Below, one piece after another: positions 48,501-60,442 of a stretch of 64,000 nucleotides of DNA (its first letter is position 1; each line of letters opens with the position of its first letter). Position numbers and translations under genes: made by a program. Source of the stretch: Acanthamoeba sp. SK_2022b. Lineage: Eukaryota > Discosea > Longamoebia > Acanthamoebidae. Location of the stretch: contig JANDJZ010000016.1 of assembly GCA_027943245.1 (NCBI GenBank), positions 62,001 to 126,000 of the forward strand. Direction: 5' to 3'. The notes beneath the pieces were generated by a model that worked only from the letters and a program-made list of their open reading frames with translations, was not told the DNA's origin and ran no database searches.

Positions 48501-49705
48501 TTGTGGTTTGCCTCCTTGCATAGATTGGTGTACCGAGCACAAGGAGGAGATGTCCCTCTACTGTATGGACGACAACCAGCTCATCTGCTTGCTGTGCGCC
48601 GGCACGACCCACGCCAACCACGCCTACGAGGCCCTCGAGACCGCACAGCACAAGCTGCAGCCTCAGATCCGAAACACCCTCAAAGAATTGGTTCGTGGCC
48701 ACCGACCACCACAAACAACAAGTCAAGGGGATCGAGAAATTAACAGCGTATGCATGTGTTGCAGGAGGGCAAGTGGGGCAAGCTGGAAGCGTTTGTGAAG
48801 GAGGTCAAGGAAAACGAGAAGAAGCTGGCCGTGGATGCGGAAAGGAAGCGAAAGAAGGCCAAAGAGGAGATCGACAAGCTGCGTCGCCTGCTCGACGAGA
48901 AGGAGAAGGAGATTGACCACGCCATCTCCAGCGTCCACATCCAGAAGCAGCACTCGCTCGACGCCAAGGTGGCCAAGGCTAAGGCTGCCTTGGAGAGAAT
49001 ACCTGGTATGTGCTCATCCTTGGCTTTGACCTGCACCTGCACTCGGTCTGACTTCATTCCCGATACTCTCCACGTAGCGGCGATCACGGCCGTGCAGAGC
49101 ATCATCGACGAGAAGGCCACGCTGCCGTTCCTGCGCAAGTTCGAGGACGGGGAGCAGGACACGCGTGACCTCTGCAACGTGCCCGTGCCCACCGTCGGTA
49201 CGCGCGACCCACAGCTGCTTTGCTGGTGTGGCCGCGGCAGCACAGCTCATCGCTCGTCTGCGCGCGCAGAGCGTCGCTGGTTCAGTATGCCTGCCCTTGC
49301 CGTGGGCCACGTCGACCACGTGATCAAGCAGTCGCTCCTGTACCAGGACTTGAGGTTCGTGTGTGTGTGTGTGTGTGTGTGTGTGTAGCCGCACTGCTAC
49401 TGCTGCCGGTTGGGGGATTCCACAGAGGAGTCTAACGACGCTCTTCCCACAGCGAGGCGCAGGGCATGTACGGCGGGCCTCACTATGGCGGGCCTATGGG
49501 CGGCCACTACGATGACGAACAGGATGAAGAGGAGGAGAACAAGGCGGTCGCCAACGAGCTCTTCGCTGCCTTGGAGGAAAAGGAGCAGGAGGAAGTGGAG
49601 CTGCTCAAGGCCGCCGAAGCTGAAAAGAACGCGCAGGTCACCTCCATGGCTCTCGAGGAGGCCCTCCACTTTGCTACTGGCACGGGTGACGCGCCCCCGC
49701 AGTAA
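45585..49705 (+). CDS. UBE2Z-type E2 fused to RING / B-box / coiled coil (E2-E3 hybrid)
   Basis: The N-terminal part has two short helical ubiquitin-binding-like motifs ([26 protein letters not shown]). An E2 core follows: [50 protein letters not shown] and the active-site [14 protein letters not shown], which is diagnostic of the UBE2Z class with its extended C-terminal helix region. After an acidic linker and another [16 protein letters not shown] motif comes a RING-like finger: [29 protein letters not shown], and CVLC in the next exon. Next is a B-box ([26 protein letters not shown]) and a coiled coil ([19 protein letters not shown]). The tail is acidic and ends [11 protein letters not shown] 49703-49705. 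Splice junctions keep frame throughout and no stop separates the halves, so one E2-E3 polypeptide is the best reading. Confidence 0.75.
49359..49386. repeat. (GT)n tract in intron
   Basis: About 14 GT units lie directly after a 5' splice site near 49354. Confidence 0.9.
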
Positions 49706-49806
49706 TCGCGGCCAACTGCAGCTGGTCGCACGTCTCTCCTCGTATCTCGCAACCAAAATGACAATACACGAGGGGGGGGGGCTGGCTACGGCCAACGAGC
49801 TGGGTC

Positions 49807-50704
49807 TTACTCATGGTCTTGATCCATTCGGGAGCTCCACTTCCACGCCACAACGTCGAACTTGTAGGTCTGCACGTTGTGGAGAAAGAGAAGAAGAAGA
49901 GGGGGGGGGTCAGATATGGTCGATGGATCGGCCTGAGGCTTTATGGGTACCGTGAGGTGGAAGCCTTCGCGCGAGTCCCTGAACAAGGAGGGATGGGCGA
50001 GTAAGCGGTGGGTTTGCCAGGAAGATGGTCTGCACGAACTCGAAGCGTACATGACGGAGCAGTCGCTGCAGCGGTAGGGAAGGTCCTGGCCTTCAACCGG
50101 CTTGCAGGCGATGACGCATGTGGGAGGCGAGGCATCCACGATCACCGACGAGTAGAAGGTGGGCTTCAACACCGGGTGGTTGAAGTTGTCGTCTGGAGAA
50201 GAGAGAGAGAGAGAAAGAAAGGCGGACTCTTTGAGCATGCTCAACCGGCAGGAGAGGAAGTGGCCTCTACCATAGGTGTAGACGAAGCGACCCGAGTCGC
50301 ACGACTTGATGAGTACATTCTGCTGTGTGGTGGTGTTGGGCGCAAGGGAGGGGGTCAACCCCCAGGCAACACACGGACGCCAGAGGGTCTCGCTGCAGCA
50401 ACCAGCCGGCACGAAATGAAGCGACAGGCTTGGTGTCAGGAGCACAAAGAAAACCGGGAAGAGAAGGAGTGTACTCGACGGTGATGTTGAAGACCAGTAT
50501 CGGCACCTTGCCCGAGGAGAGCCCTGCTCAGAGCAGAGGATGGTTGTGGTTTGGGGGGGGGGGGTAAGTGAGAAAGCGAAAAAGAACGGTCTTATTTGCC
50601 ATACCCGCTCGAGGGAGGGGGAGGCTCTGGCGAGGGTTGCACTGCACAAGAGCAGCGAGAAGGAGAAGGAGAGCTGCCACGCTCCAAATAGTGTGATGCT
50701 GCAT
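49807..50704 (-). CDS. Small secreted protein with C-x3-C / C-x2-C cysteines, unknown family
   Basis: The first exon reads MQHHTIWSVAALLLLLAALV followed by QCNP, a clear signal peptide. Later exons give SSGKVPILVFNITVEY, VLIKSCDSGRFVYTYG, NHPVLKPTFYSSVIVDASPP followed by TCVIAC and RCSDC, then REGFHLTVPIKPQ and YKFDVVAWKWSSRMDQDHE with TAA at 49807-49809. The strands alternate hydrophobic and polar residues, suggesting a compact beta-rich secreted domain; the four clustered cysteines (C-x3-C-x11-C-x2-C) could form disulfides or bind metal. About five exons; the join after TVE is not certain. No family is recognised. Confidence 0.55.
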
Positions 50705-50872
50705 GTCTGCTTGAGAGAAATAACTTGCCTGTTGTGGGGCGTCTGCGGGCTTGCGTTGCTACCCCAAAATTACAACTAAACGCCAACCAGCGACTTCTGC
50801 GTCAGAACGCGTGTGTGTTTCGAGTGTTCCATTTCGACGAATCCCGTTTGGTTGGCCGTGGTCGTGCCCATT

Positions 50873-51512
50873 CTACTCGTCGGCGCAAAACAGCGAGTTC
50901 ATGCGCTCGAGCGTGAGCTGGTGAATGTGCTCCGTGTCCTCGGCCTCGTAGCCAGGCGTGAGGCCTGAAGAGCATAAGAGAAATAATGGGTTCTCAGAAC
51001 AGGAACAGCTTGTCGACAACCCACGCCCACTGAGGGGCTCAGGTATGTAGGAAAGGAAAATGTTTGGGGAGTCGCACCGATGGCCGTTCCGTTCAGTTCG
51101 ATGATGTACTCTTGACCGTCCTTGGCCTTCAGCGCGTCGACGGCCAGTAGGTCCATCCCGCCGAAGGACTTGGCACACTCATCCACCCAGAGCTTGTATC
51201 TCTGCACCAGATCAAGCTTCGGGATTAGACTCGTCCACTCCAATCATGTCAGGCACGCAAAGGCAGTGTACATCGGTGAGCTCGATGAGCTGCAAGTCGG
51301 ATCCGCCAAACTGGGACTTCCAGCCGCTGCCTGTGTACACCTGGGAAGTGGCGAATAGCCATGTTCATTTGCGCGGACCGAGTGGCGAGCGTGAGCTTAT
51401 GTGACTTTGCCATACACTGACCCACACACGACAGCGACGCACCTTCTTGTACACGCGATAGTGATCGCCAATCTTCTGCACCCTCAGCCCATACTCGGCG
51501 TCGATGAATGGC

Positions 51513-51576
<64 letters not shown>

Positions 51577-52794
51577 ACGTGTGAGCATCAATGACATAGG
51601 CTCATGGCAGTTAGGATTAGTGAAGGGACAGATTGGTTTCATACCTCGGAAGTGCAGTAGTTATTGTTGAGGGCCAGCACGGTGGCCATGTCGCGGAAGG
51701 TGGCGGTCTCATCGAGCTTAATCTTACCCATGCCGGCGTGTGCGTGCGATACCTTCATCACCGCAGGCATATCGGGCGTGATGGCCATTTGGCTGCGCGA
51801 ATGCGGGACCACCCGTAAGCACCATCCTGCTCGAAATGACAAGGTATAGCCCATGCTTGTACGTACGTGTGGGATGAGTAGTAGTTGATGGGAATGAGAG
51901 GGAACTTATCGGCCCCTACCCTCTTCTGGATCTCCCTCAACACGCCGTACATGATCGGTCTTTCCAAGTTCCTACGTTTTGGCCAACAGTCAACAGTAGA
52001 GCCTCGCACAAGCAATGTGAGCGTGTGGGCGCAGGGTACATGTATTCAGAGTGAAGAGTGTTGATGGCTGGTACACCGGCCATCATCAGTCCGTATAAGG
52101 TGTTGCGGTTGTCCGAGGCGGGAGTCGGCCCGCGCACCTGATTCCTGATGAGCAGGAAGTCTGGTGATGGAACAGTTGTCAGGGCAGATCGTCGTCACAT
52201 AACTGTGTAAGGCAATATCATGTACCGGGCTTGACTCCGATCCAGTTGGGTCGCGTAACCTTGCCCTCGCTCTCTCGCACAGGCGCAATGCTCATCATGC
52301 ATCCTGCAGCGCCAACGCATACGCGTGTGAACAACCAATATCGTACGGGCGGAAGAGCAGTTACCTGCATCAGAGTAGACAGCGACCGAGGTCTCCATCC
52401 ACGAAGCCTGCACGATTCGGATACGGCTGCCGTCCTTCAACCTTGACGTGCAATACCACGCTTGATGCAAAATAACCAATTAACTTGCAAATTGTGGAAG
52501 GATGGCTGGCATACCGATCATTCTCGAATATCTTCACCCAGTCGTTGGTAACGCGACCATCAAGCACGACCAGCTCTCGCACCCTCTCTACCGCGAGTGT
52601 TGCGAGTGAGAAAAGCGAAGAAAGCTTTGGGCGCGGTCCGCCAGAGTACCGGATTTTTGCTTGTCGGCCGACTTGGGGTTCTTGTCCGTCTTCTTCTTCT
52701 TTTCTTTCTTCTCTTTCTTGTCCTTCTTCTTCACTTCCTTCTCCTTCTCCTTCTCTTCCTTTGTGCTCTTCTTGGATGCCTTGTCTTTCTCCAT
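50873..52794 (-). CDS. Synapsin-type ATP-grasp protein
   Basis: The N-terminus is extremely Lys/Glu-rich (KDKKEKKEKKKKTDKNPKS). An unclassified pre-domain follows (VLDGRVTNDWVKIFENDR). Then comes the synapsin central domain: SWMETSVAVYSDAG, LYGLMMAGVPAINTLHSEYM, DKFPLIPINYYSSH, VMKVSHAHAGMGKIKL, FRDMATVLALNNNYCTSE, PFIDAEYGLRVQKIGDHY, RYKLWVDECAKSFGGMDLLA and EYIIELNGTAIG. These match animal synapsins position by position, including the lysines of VMK and GMGK that bind ATP. Animal synapsins bind synaptic vesicles and ATP. A role in vesicle traffic is possible here, but the animal N-terminal phosphorylation domain is not seen. TAG at 50873-50875. A TG tract lies in an intron at 51514-51575. 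Confidence 0.85.
51514..51575. repeat. (GT)n microsatellite in synapsin intron
   Basis: About 31 GT units lie just outside the PFIDAEYG exon of the synapsin-like gene. Confidence 0.95.
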
Positions 52795-52918
52795 TTTTTA
52801 TAGAATGTCGAACCAGAACGAAGTGGCAGGTGCACGCACCGAACGTACTATACTATATTTAGTATCGCCAAGGAAAATGTGAAGAGAAAAGAAGAAGAAA
52901 AACTGCGAGTTTGAAGGA
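52795..52918. promoter_or_regulatory. 124-bp divergent promoter
   Basis: The synapsin-like gene (minus) and the epimerase (plus) start at the two ends. A TATA-like AT stretch (TATACTATATTTAGTA) lies near 52849-52864. Confidence 0.45.
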
Positions 52919-54309
52919 ATGAGGAAGGTGGGGATCACAGGTGCCACAGGACGGCTCGCCACGATACTCATTCGACAGCTGAAGGATGAGTATCAACTAA
53001 AGCTTTTCTCTTTCGAGAAACCTGAGTGTACACAGCCCGCAGCGTCGACACAAAGAGCGCCTTCTCACCTGTCCACCTCCTCAGGCACGGATGCAGAGAC
53101 GTTACAAACAGAGAAGGAGACCTACGAGACCACCGTTGTCGACCTCTCTGATCGGGAACAAGTCAAGGGTACCACTCTTCCGCCTAAGCAGTGAGGCCAG
53201 TTCACGCTTCACCACTGCGGCCAGGTCTATTCGAGGGATTGGACGTGGTCATCCACCTCGCTGCATACTCCCTGGCCGTGCCGTTCCCCGAGCAAGGTGA
53301 GTAATAACTGGTTTACGAGTAAGTCGCGGTAATGTGACTGGCACCGTGAACGTACTCTAGGACCGCATGTGGTGTTCAAGAACAACGTGGAGGCGACCTA
53401 CAATGTGCTCGAGGAATGCGTACGAGCTAACGTCAAGAGGTAACCCGACCACGCAATTTTGCTTGAGCCTCGTTCCAATCACTCACGCTCAGCAGGTTCA
53501 TCTTTGCGTCTACGAACCACACGCAGAACGGGTCTATGTGTGCGGACCCTGCAAAGCCCGGTAAGCCAGCCTCATATCACGCATGAACGAGGCTCACACG
53601 CGCTCATGCTTGCCTCCTCCGCCCAGAATCACTGGATCGGGATCGCATCAAGCCAGGAACCGTGCGCCTCAGGGTAGTGTCCACCGGCGATGTGTATTGC
53701 AGTATTGACCAGTGTCCTGACCGGTGAATACGCCTGCACAGGACTTTGCCTTCCCAGACTCGCTCTACGCGGTTTCCAAGACCTGCGGCGAGGACCTGTG
53801 CAAGCTGTTCTCTCTCCACAAGCGCATCGAAACGGTCGTATTTCGGATCGGATGGATAAGACTGAACGGTTGCGCCAACCACCTCCCCAACATGTTGGAA
53901 AGCTGCATCCGAACGCTCATTGCAGCCAACACAGATGACCCGTCTGACTTGAAGAGCACAGTCAACGAAGCCTACATGCGCGCCATGTACCTCTCGCAGC
54001 GCGATGCCGCTGGTTTCTTCAGAAAGGTAAAAATGGCATCTCACCATTGCCTCACCCAGCTGTGCTCGTATTAACGCTTGTGTTGAAGGCGATCGAGGTG
54101 GAGATGAAACCTGCTGCCGCCGGGATTCCGTTCATGATCGCCTACGCTGTCAGTAACAACGACGCGCGGGTAAGCGTTACTGGTGCCTTGATATCACACC
54201 ACCCAATTGCTTCTCACGTGTTGACATCTAGGTCTACGACCTGGAGGAGACTATCACCAACCTCGGGTATGTCCCGCAAGACAACTCGGAGCCCTTCTTC
54301 CTTCAGTGA
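52919..54309 (+). CDS. NAD-dependent epimerase/dehydratase (SDR superfamily)
   Basis: The start MRKVGITGATGRLATILIRQ carries the GxxGxxG dinucleotide-binding loop. Later exons give LDVVIHLAAYSLAVPFPE, VVFKNNVEATYNVLEECVRA, FIFASTNHTQNGS and DSLYAVSKTCGEDLC, which holds the YxxxK catalytic pair, followed by VVFRIGWIRL. This order is that of the extended short-chain dehydrogenases that act on nucleotide sugars or uronates (NAD-dependent epimerase/dehydratase). The substrate is not predictable. The stretch after the Rossmann start contains a Ser/Thr-rich insert (TQRAPSHLSTSSGTDAETLQ) unusual for this family. About eight exons; it ends QDNSEPFFLQ, TGA 54307-54309. Confidence 0.8.
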
Positions 54310-54465
54310 GGGCAACCCAGGCAGAACATAGAGCCTTTTTTGAGCCATTCTCAGTGACATAAAATAACCGGCCATCGCAGGGACAACAAAAGCATGTCCA
54401 TTCACATACCGTGCCACAGCGGGACCGCTTTCGTCGTTTGGTTTCTCAGACATAAGCAAACACAG

Positions 54466-54863
54466 ATGACAGATGGCTACAGCCCCTACGGCCTCCGTTG
54501 GTCCGAGTTCCTAAAACACTGCACCATGGAAGCCCGTGCAAGGTTCCCGCCAGCAAGGCGTCAACAAACTTGATTGGTCATCTTCTTGGCTCAACGCAAG
54601 TCGTTGCAGGATCGGCCCCTTTCGGTCTGCACAAGAGGCTTGACTTCCACCCTCAGGTGTGTGGGGGCAGACCGCATTTGCGTGGCCGTAGGCTGACTGT
54701 GGAGGATGTTGTTGGGACCGTCGCCAATGGTGAAGAGGAGGAAACCTACATGCTTGAAGAAAACCCTGACCTTTCAAAGAACCACATCGACGCCTGCTTG
54801 GTCTACGCCGCAGATCACGGATACTACGAAAAGAGAAGAACTACCACCAAAAAGCGTGGCTAA
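54466..54863 (+). CDS. DUF433-domain protein (bacterial-type)
   Basis: The C-terminal 70 residues match DUF433: VCGGRPHLRGRRLTVEDVVG, then EETYMLEENPDLSKNHIDAC and LVYAADHGYYEKR, with TAA at 54861-54863. DUF433 is a small helix-turn-helix-like domain known mainly from bacteria and archaea, often as the antitoxin-like partner of PIN-domain toxins. In this eukaryotic setting it stands alone. The start is unsure: an ATG at 54466 can be joined to the domain by an intron, or the gene starts further in. The neighbourhood shows no toxin partner. Horizontal origin is likely but not shown. Confidence 0.65.
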
Positions 54864-55063
54864 GCAGACGCCAGTGGTCCCTGCGGGTCGGCCTACTTGG
54901 TGATGCGATCAAACGGAGAAAACCATAGAAATATGAAGAAAAGGAGGTGGTCATCATAACGCCACAGCCAACCCACGTATGGCCAAGCCTTCCTCTCTTT
55001 CGCGGCTGCCCCGCCTAGTTAAGTCACCAAAGACGCGGCACTTAGAGTACACCACAACAATTG

Positions 55064-57767
55064 ATGGAGTCGGTGAACGGTGGACTGCGTGAGCGGGTTG
55101 CGGTGACTGCTGCAGCCCTGGGCAATCCATTTGTAAAGTCGCTGTGGGCGCGGGTGGAGGCGCTGGTGCGGAACCACCCCTACGTGGCCGGAGCAGCCAC
55201 ACTTACCGCGGTGGCCGGGGTGTGGGCCATCCACGAGGCCTACGTCGTCGGTCCGGCCCTGCGCAAGCGCAGAGAGCAGGAGAAGCGCGTGGCTCGCGCC
55301 CACGCCGACTCCCCCTTCGCCGTTGGATTTAGGAATTGTCCCGAGGTAACGTCGATTATTGTGATTATTTGTAAGAATTTCATTTTATTTATTTTTCTTA
55401 TTTTATACGCTGCCGCAGACGGTGGAGGCGATCGAGTTGTCAGTCGAGGGCGAGATCCCACAGTGGCTCGCGGGGAAGCTCTTCCGCTCGGGTCCCGGCA
55501 CGCTCGAGGTGGCGACCGAGCTGGGCTTCAACTACCTCGTCAACCACTGGTTCGATGGTCTCACGGTAAGCTTCCTTCCACCTCGCGCACACTCACGCGC
55601 CGCCGCGCCCTGACGTTATGCTTCGGCGTGCGCGCGCAGATGATGCACGGGTTCGAGATCAAGGGCGGCCGCGTGTTCTACGCCAACCAGAAGGCCGCGC
55701 GCGAGTTGGAGAACTACATCGCGCGACACGGCGGGTATCTAGACTTCACCACCGGAGACGGTGATCTGCCCGCTTTTGGAGTGTTGAATGAAGCTCATAG
55801 GTTAAGGGACGTCTCTGCAGAGACTTCATCACATTTGGCGCCGATCCATGCAAGTCCATGTTCGACAAGCTCTCCTCTGCCTTCGCGATACAGTGCGTGC
55901 CTTTCCGACTTGAGTGGCCGGCCACCATTCAATCCTCACACACAGGCACGCCGGTTGTCGCCAATAACAGGCCACCGGTTGATCCGCAAACGGGAGGCGA
56001 CGCCGTCAACATCGGCGTTACCGTCAAGCGAATACAAGGTGCGTGCTCCCGCTGACGACTGAGAAAACAAAGTCTGAAAGAGCGCACCGTTCACTCAACA
56101 CACACAACACAACACAACACAACACAAAACACAACTGCAGGCAAGCTCTACAACCAGACGGATGCCAACATGCTGATGCCGTTTGACCCACAATCGTTGA
56201 AGACCACTGGCAAGCGGGAGACCTTTGAGCAATTCGACAAGAGATTGAAGGGCCCCTTCTCAAGCGCGCACGGCCAATACGACGCCAAGCGCAAGGAATA
56301 CGTGCGTGCCTCCCTCCCCCGGCGATAGGTCCTTTATCGAATGCTATAGTGTTTCTCGCCTCGCCTCAACGCCGCTCATCTAGGTCAACTACGTTTGCGA
56401 CATCGGAGTTCCGGAAGCCACCTACACAGTGTTCGCCATTCCGGATGAGGGCGAGACGCGCGTGTTGTGCAGCTTCAAGGCCCCCAAGATCTCCTACATG
56501 CACTCGTTCGCGCTCACGGAGAACTACTTCGTTCTGCAGGTACTGACTCCCCCACCGAACGTTGGACAGCAACGTTTTAGTTGGCCGGGTGGTTTACTGA
56601 TTGGTGAGTTGTCGCTGGACCGACCAGGCGTGGCCTCTGTACATAAACGCCCCCAAGCTGCTGTGGCACAAGGCCGTGGTCGAAGCCATGAGCTGGAACG
56701 GCGACGACAGCGCCAAGTGAGGCCTTCCTCCTCCGCCGCCGCTTGTTGCTGTGTTGGCTTTGGCGGTCCTGAGCTCACCCGGACAGCTGCGACCATGACC
56801 CAGGTTTTATGTGGTGGACCGCAACACGGGTGAGCTGGTCCACATCTACGAGACACCGGCGGCCTTCTGCTTTCACAACATTAACGCTTGGGAAGAAGAC
56901 GAAGGTGGCCTCTTTTTTTTCCTTACTTTTTGTTTGTGTTTGTGTTTGTGTTTGTGTTTGTGTTTGTGTTTGTGTTTGTGTTTGTGTTTGTGTTTGTGTT
57001 TGTTTTTCTTACTAATCTTCGCGCTACGCACACGCAGGCAACAAGATAGTGATGGATCTGACGCTGTACGATGACAGCTCGCTCATCGACGACCTGCTGC
57101 TCGACCGTATTCTCTCGGCTACGCCCAAATACGAGCGGGGTGCGCTGGTGAGATTCACGCTCGACAACGTGCACGCCGAGCAGCCCAAGACCTGTGCGAA
57201 GCAGGTCGTCTACGCCAACACCGTTGAGCTGCCTCGAATCAACGTCGGTTGGCACATGAAGCCGCACACCTACGTCTACGGCATGTCGATGTCCGAGACT
57301 GACACGTCGTTCCTTGACCGCATCATCAAGTTCAACGCCCGTACGGGCGAGAAGTCGGTGTGGATGGCGGAGGGCCTCTACCCCGCCGAGCCCATTTTCA
57401 TCACCTCGCCCGACGCCACCGAAGAAGACGACGGCGTGCTCCTCAGGTATCCTCCACACGCGTGCGTGCTCGGTGACAATGTAGTTCACCAGAAGACTGA
57501 CTGCGCGCTGGCGTGCGGGGTAGCATCGTGTTGAGCGGGGCGACGGCCAAGAGCTTCTTGCTGGTCCTCGACGCGAAGGACATGAGCGAGATCGCGCGTG
57601 CGCACGTGCCCCACCACATCCCGTTCGGCTTCCACGGTGCGGATGATCATGCTACTCCCGACCCCACCAATCGGTCAATTCTTCTTTCACAGGAAGTGCT
57701 AAGTGTTGTGTTCTACGTCTTGCCAACAGGTAACTTCTTCGGCGATACGACATCTGACATGGCCTGA
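55064..57767 (+). CDS. Carotenoid oxygenase B, membrane-anchored
   Basis: Start [20 protein letters not shown] is followed by a hydrophobic helix ([20 protein letters not shown]) and basic residues, as in copies A and C. The core has [83 protein letters not shown] and [14 protein letters not shown], holding the four iron-binding histidines. Exon borders match those of A and C, but coding sequence has diverged markedly and introns are unrelated. The C-terminus is shorter and differs (GDTTSDMA versus GEQENSDVM). A hexanucleotide tract lies in one intron (56931-57004). The stop TGA lies 130 bp before the start codon of copy C, so B and C form a tandem pair. Confidence 0.87.
56931..57004. repeat. 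(TTTGTG)n hexanucleotide repeat in intron
   Basis: About twelve units of TTTGTG lie inside an intron of oxygenase B between the INAWEED exon and the next. Confidence 0.95.
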
Positions 57768-57777
57768 CTCTACGGGC

Positions 57778-57800
57778 ATTTGTGGCCAATAGAAACATTT
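57778..57800 (+). promoter_or_regulatory. CCAAT-containing upstream element of oxygenase C
   Basis: Identical over 23 bases to 13391-13413. It begins only 10 bp after the stop codon of oxygenase B, so the whole promoter of copy C fits into 130 bp. Confidence 0.45.
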
Positions 57801-57897
57801 TGTAACATGACGCACCAATAGAGCGTTTTCGATTAACACATACAAAAGGCTTGCCCGCGCTCTTCGTGTCACAACACGCTCTCTTCACCAAGCAACA

Positions 57898-59214
57898 ATG
57901 ACCACACGCGAGGGAGGCCTGGAGTCGGTGGTGCCGCTGGAGGCGCTGCTGAGGTTGGTGAAGGAGAGCCCCGGCGCGCAGGCGATGGAGAAGGTTGCCG
58001 CGCTCCTCCGCGCTCACCCCTACGCCAGCGCCGCCACGCTGGTCGCACTCGCCGGGACGTGGTCCCTGTACGAGGCGTATGTTCGCGGGCCGGCCCACCG
58101 CCGGCAGCGGCAGCTGGAGAAGCGCAGGGCGCGCGTCAACATCGACTCGCCCCTCGGCCTTGGTTTCAAGTCCTGCCCTGAGGTCGTTTCTTTTTTTTCA
58201 TCAATGTTTTCTAAAATTTAGGAAATAATTAACAAAAATATCACTGTGCAGACAGTCGAAGCAATTGAGCTGGAGGTCGAAGGTGAGATCCCGCAGTGGC
58301 TCGCGGGGAAGCTCTTCCGCTCGGGTCCCGGCACGCTCGAGGTGGACACGAAGCTGGGCTTCGACTACCTCATCACCCACTGGTTCGATGGCCTCACGGT
58401 AGACTTTTCCTTCCACCTTACGCGTTCATTTTGAAACGGTGCTCCGGGCAGCGATATGTGCTTTCTCTTCTCACCTTCCGTGCGTGCGCGTGTGCGATCA
58501 GGTGATGCACGGGTTCGAGATCAAGGACGGCCGCGTGTTCTACGCCAACCGGAAGGCCGCGCGCGAATTGGAGAACTACATCGCTCGCCACGGCGGGTAT
58601 GCTCTCATGCCCCTCAGCCTCATCACCCTTGCGCAACCGGCCGCGCATGACGCGGTTTCCCACACATGTGGGCCTTGGGTGGGACAGGGAGTATTTCTCG
58701 TTCGGCCCCGACCCTTGCAAGACGTTCTTCAACAAGCTGTCGTCTCTCTTCTTCAGGTGGCTCCACCTTCCCCACTGCGCTCCACCTCCCAGTCTCAACC
58801 ACCCTCCTTCTCCATGCGGCCATTCGTTGTGGCTGAACCGATTCCTCTTCTCTTCACTCGTCCACAGCTCCGATGGCAAGGACCCCGAGACCGGCAGGGA
58901 CATCAACAACACGGGAGTGACCATCAAACGCATTCGAGGTCTCATTCCCATTTTGTGTTGATGGCCATCATGTGCTTGGTGAACATCAACTCGTGATCCT
59001 GACACGTGTGCTGCTGCTGCACAGGGACGCTGTACAACTGCACCGACGCCAACTCGTTGGTGAGCTTCGATCCGCAGACGCTGGTCACGAGCGGCAAACA
59101 GGAACGCTTTGCCAAGTTTAACCCCGAAATCCAGGGACCCCTCTCCGCGGCTCACGGCCAGTACGACGCCACGCGCGGTGAATACGTGCGCATTGTCTTC
59201 CGCACGCGCGCACA

Positions 59215-59278
<64 letters not shown>

Positions 59279-59742
59279 CACAACACAACACGCACGCAAC
59301 CACTAGTGTCAGAGCTTGACTGATATGGCGAACACAGTTCAACCTGGTAGCTGACATTGGTGCGACTGCGGTTTACACCCTGTTCGTGGTGCCCGACGAG
59401 GGCGAGGCGCGAGTCCTGTGCAAGATCCCTGTGGCCAAGGCGTCCTATCTGCATTCCTTTGCACTCACCGAGAACTATTTCATTCTCCAGGCAGGCCACG
59501 CTACCTCATATCACTAGCAAGTTGTCCGCTTTGCGGTAATTGCTCACTTCATCGTCACGTTCTTTCTTCATCTTTTCTGCTTCAGGTGTGGCCGCTCCTG
59601 ATCGACGGCCCCAAGCTTCTATGGCACAAGTCCGTTGTGGACGCCATGGAGTGGAACGGGGACGACACCTCCAAGTATGAGCAACCTGTTGCTTTTGTGT
59701 ATCACCGTCACGATCAGCGATGTCCTCATTCGCATTGCTTGG

Positions 59743-59784
<42 letters not shown>

Positions 59785-60442
59785 TGTTTTGGCTTCCTTT
59801 GTTCAGGTTCTACGTGGTAAGTAGGACCACAGGCGAGCTTCTGCAGGTTTACGAGACGCCCTCGGCCTTCTGCTTCCACAACATCAATGCGTGGGAGGAG
59901 GACGATGGTATCGCATGTCACATCACATCGATCGCGCTCCGTCAATGTAACCGACGTGGGATGTGTGTGTAGGCAACAAGATCGTGATCGATCTGGCGCT
60001 GTACAAGGACAACGCGCCCATCAACGACGTAGTCATCGATAACATCCTGGCAGCCGACTTCCATTTCGCCCGCGCGCCTCTGGTCCGCTTCACGCTGACC
60101 AACGTGCGGCGCGACGCACACACCGCGCGCACCATCATGAAACAGGTGGTCTACAACAACACAATCGAGCTGCCCCGTATCAACCCGAGCCGCCACATGA
60201 AGCCCTACACCTACGCCTACGGCGTGTCGGCGAGCGAGGACAAAGACGTCAGCTTCTTCGACCACCTGGTGAAGGTGAACGTGCGCACGGGCGAGCAAGC
60301 GGTGTGGGCCATCGAGGGCCACTACCCGGGCGAGCCCATCTTCCTGCCGACCCCGCTGGGCGCCGAGGAGGAAGACGACGGCATCCTGCTCAGGTGCCCA
60401 CCGATCACCGGAGCAGCAGTTGCCAGTTATAAGCTTATGGTT

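Noticed and set aside
45585..49705. Separate E2 and TRIM-like genes
   Set aside because: No stop, promoter or polyadenylation signal was seen between them and exons join in frame; still flagged for cDNA testing.
56811..57074. Open frame with long Leu-Cys repeat
   Set aside because: It is the translation of the TTTGTG hexanucleotide repeat inside an intron of oxygenase B.
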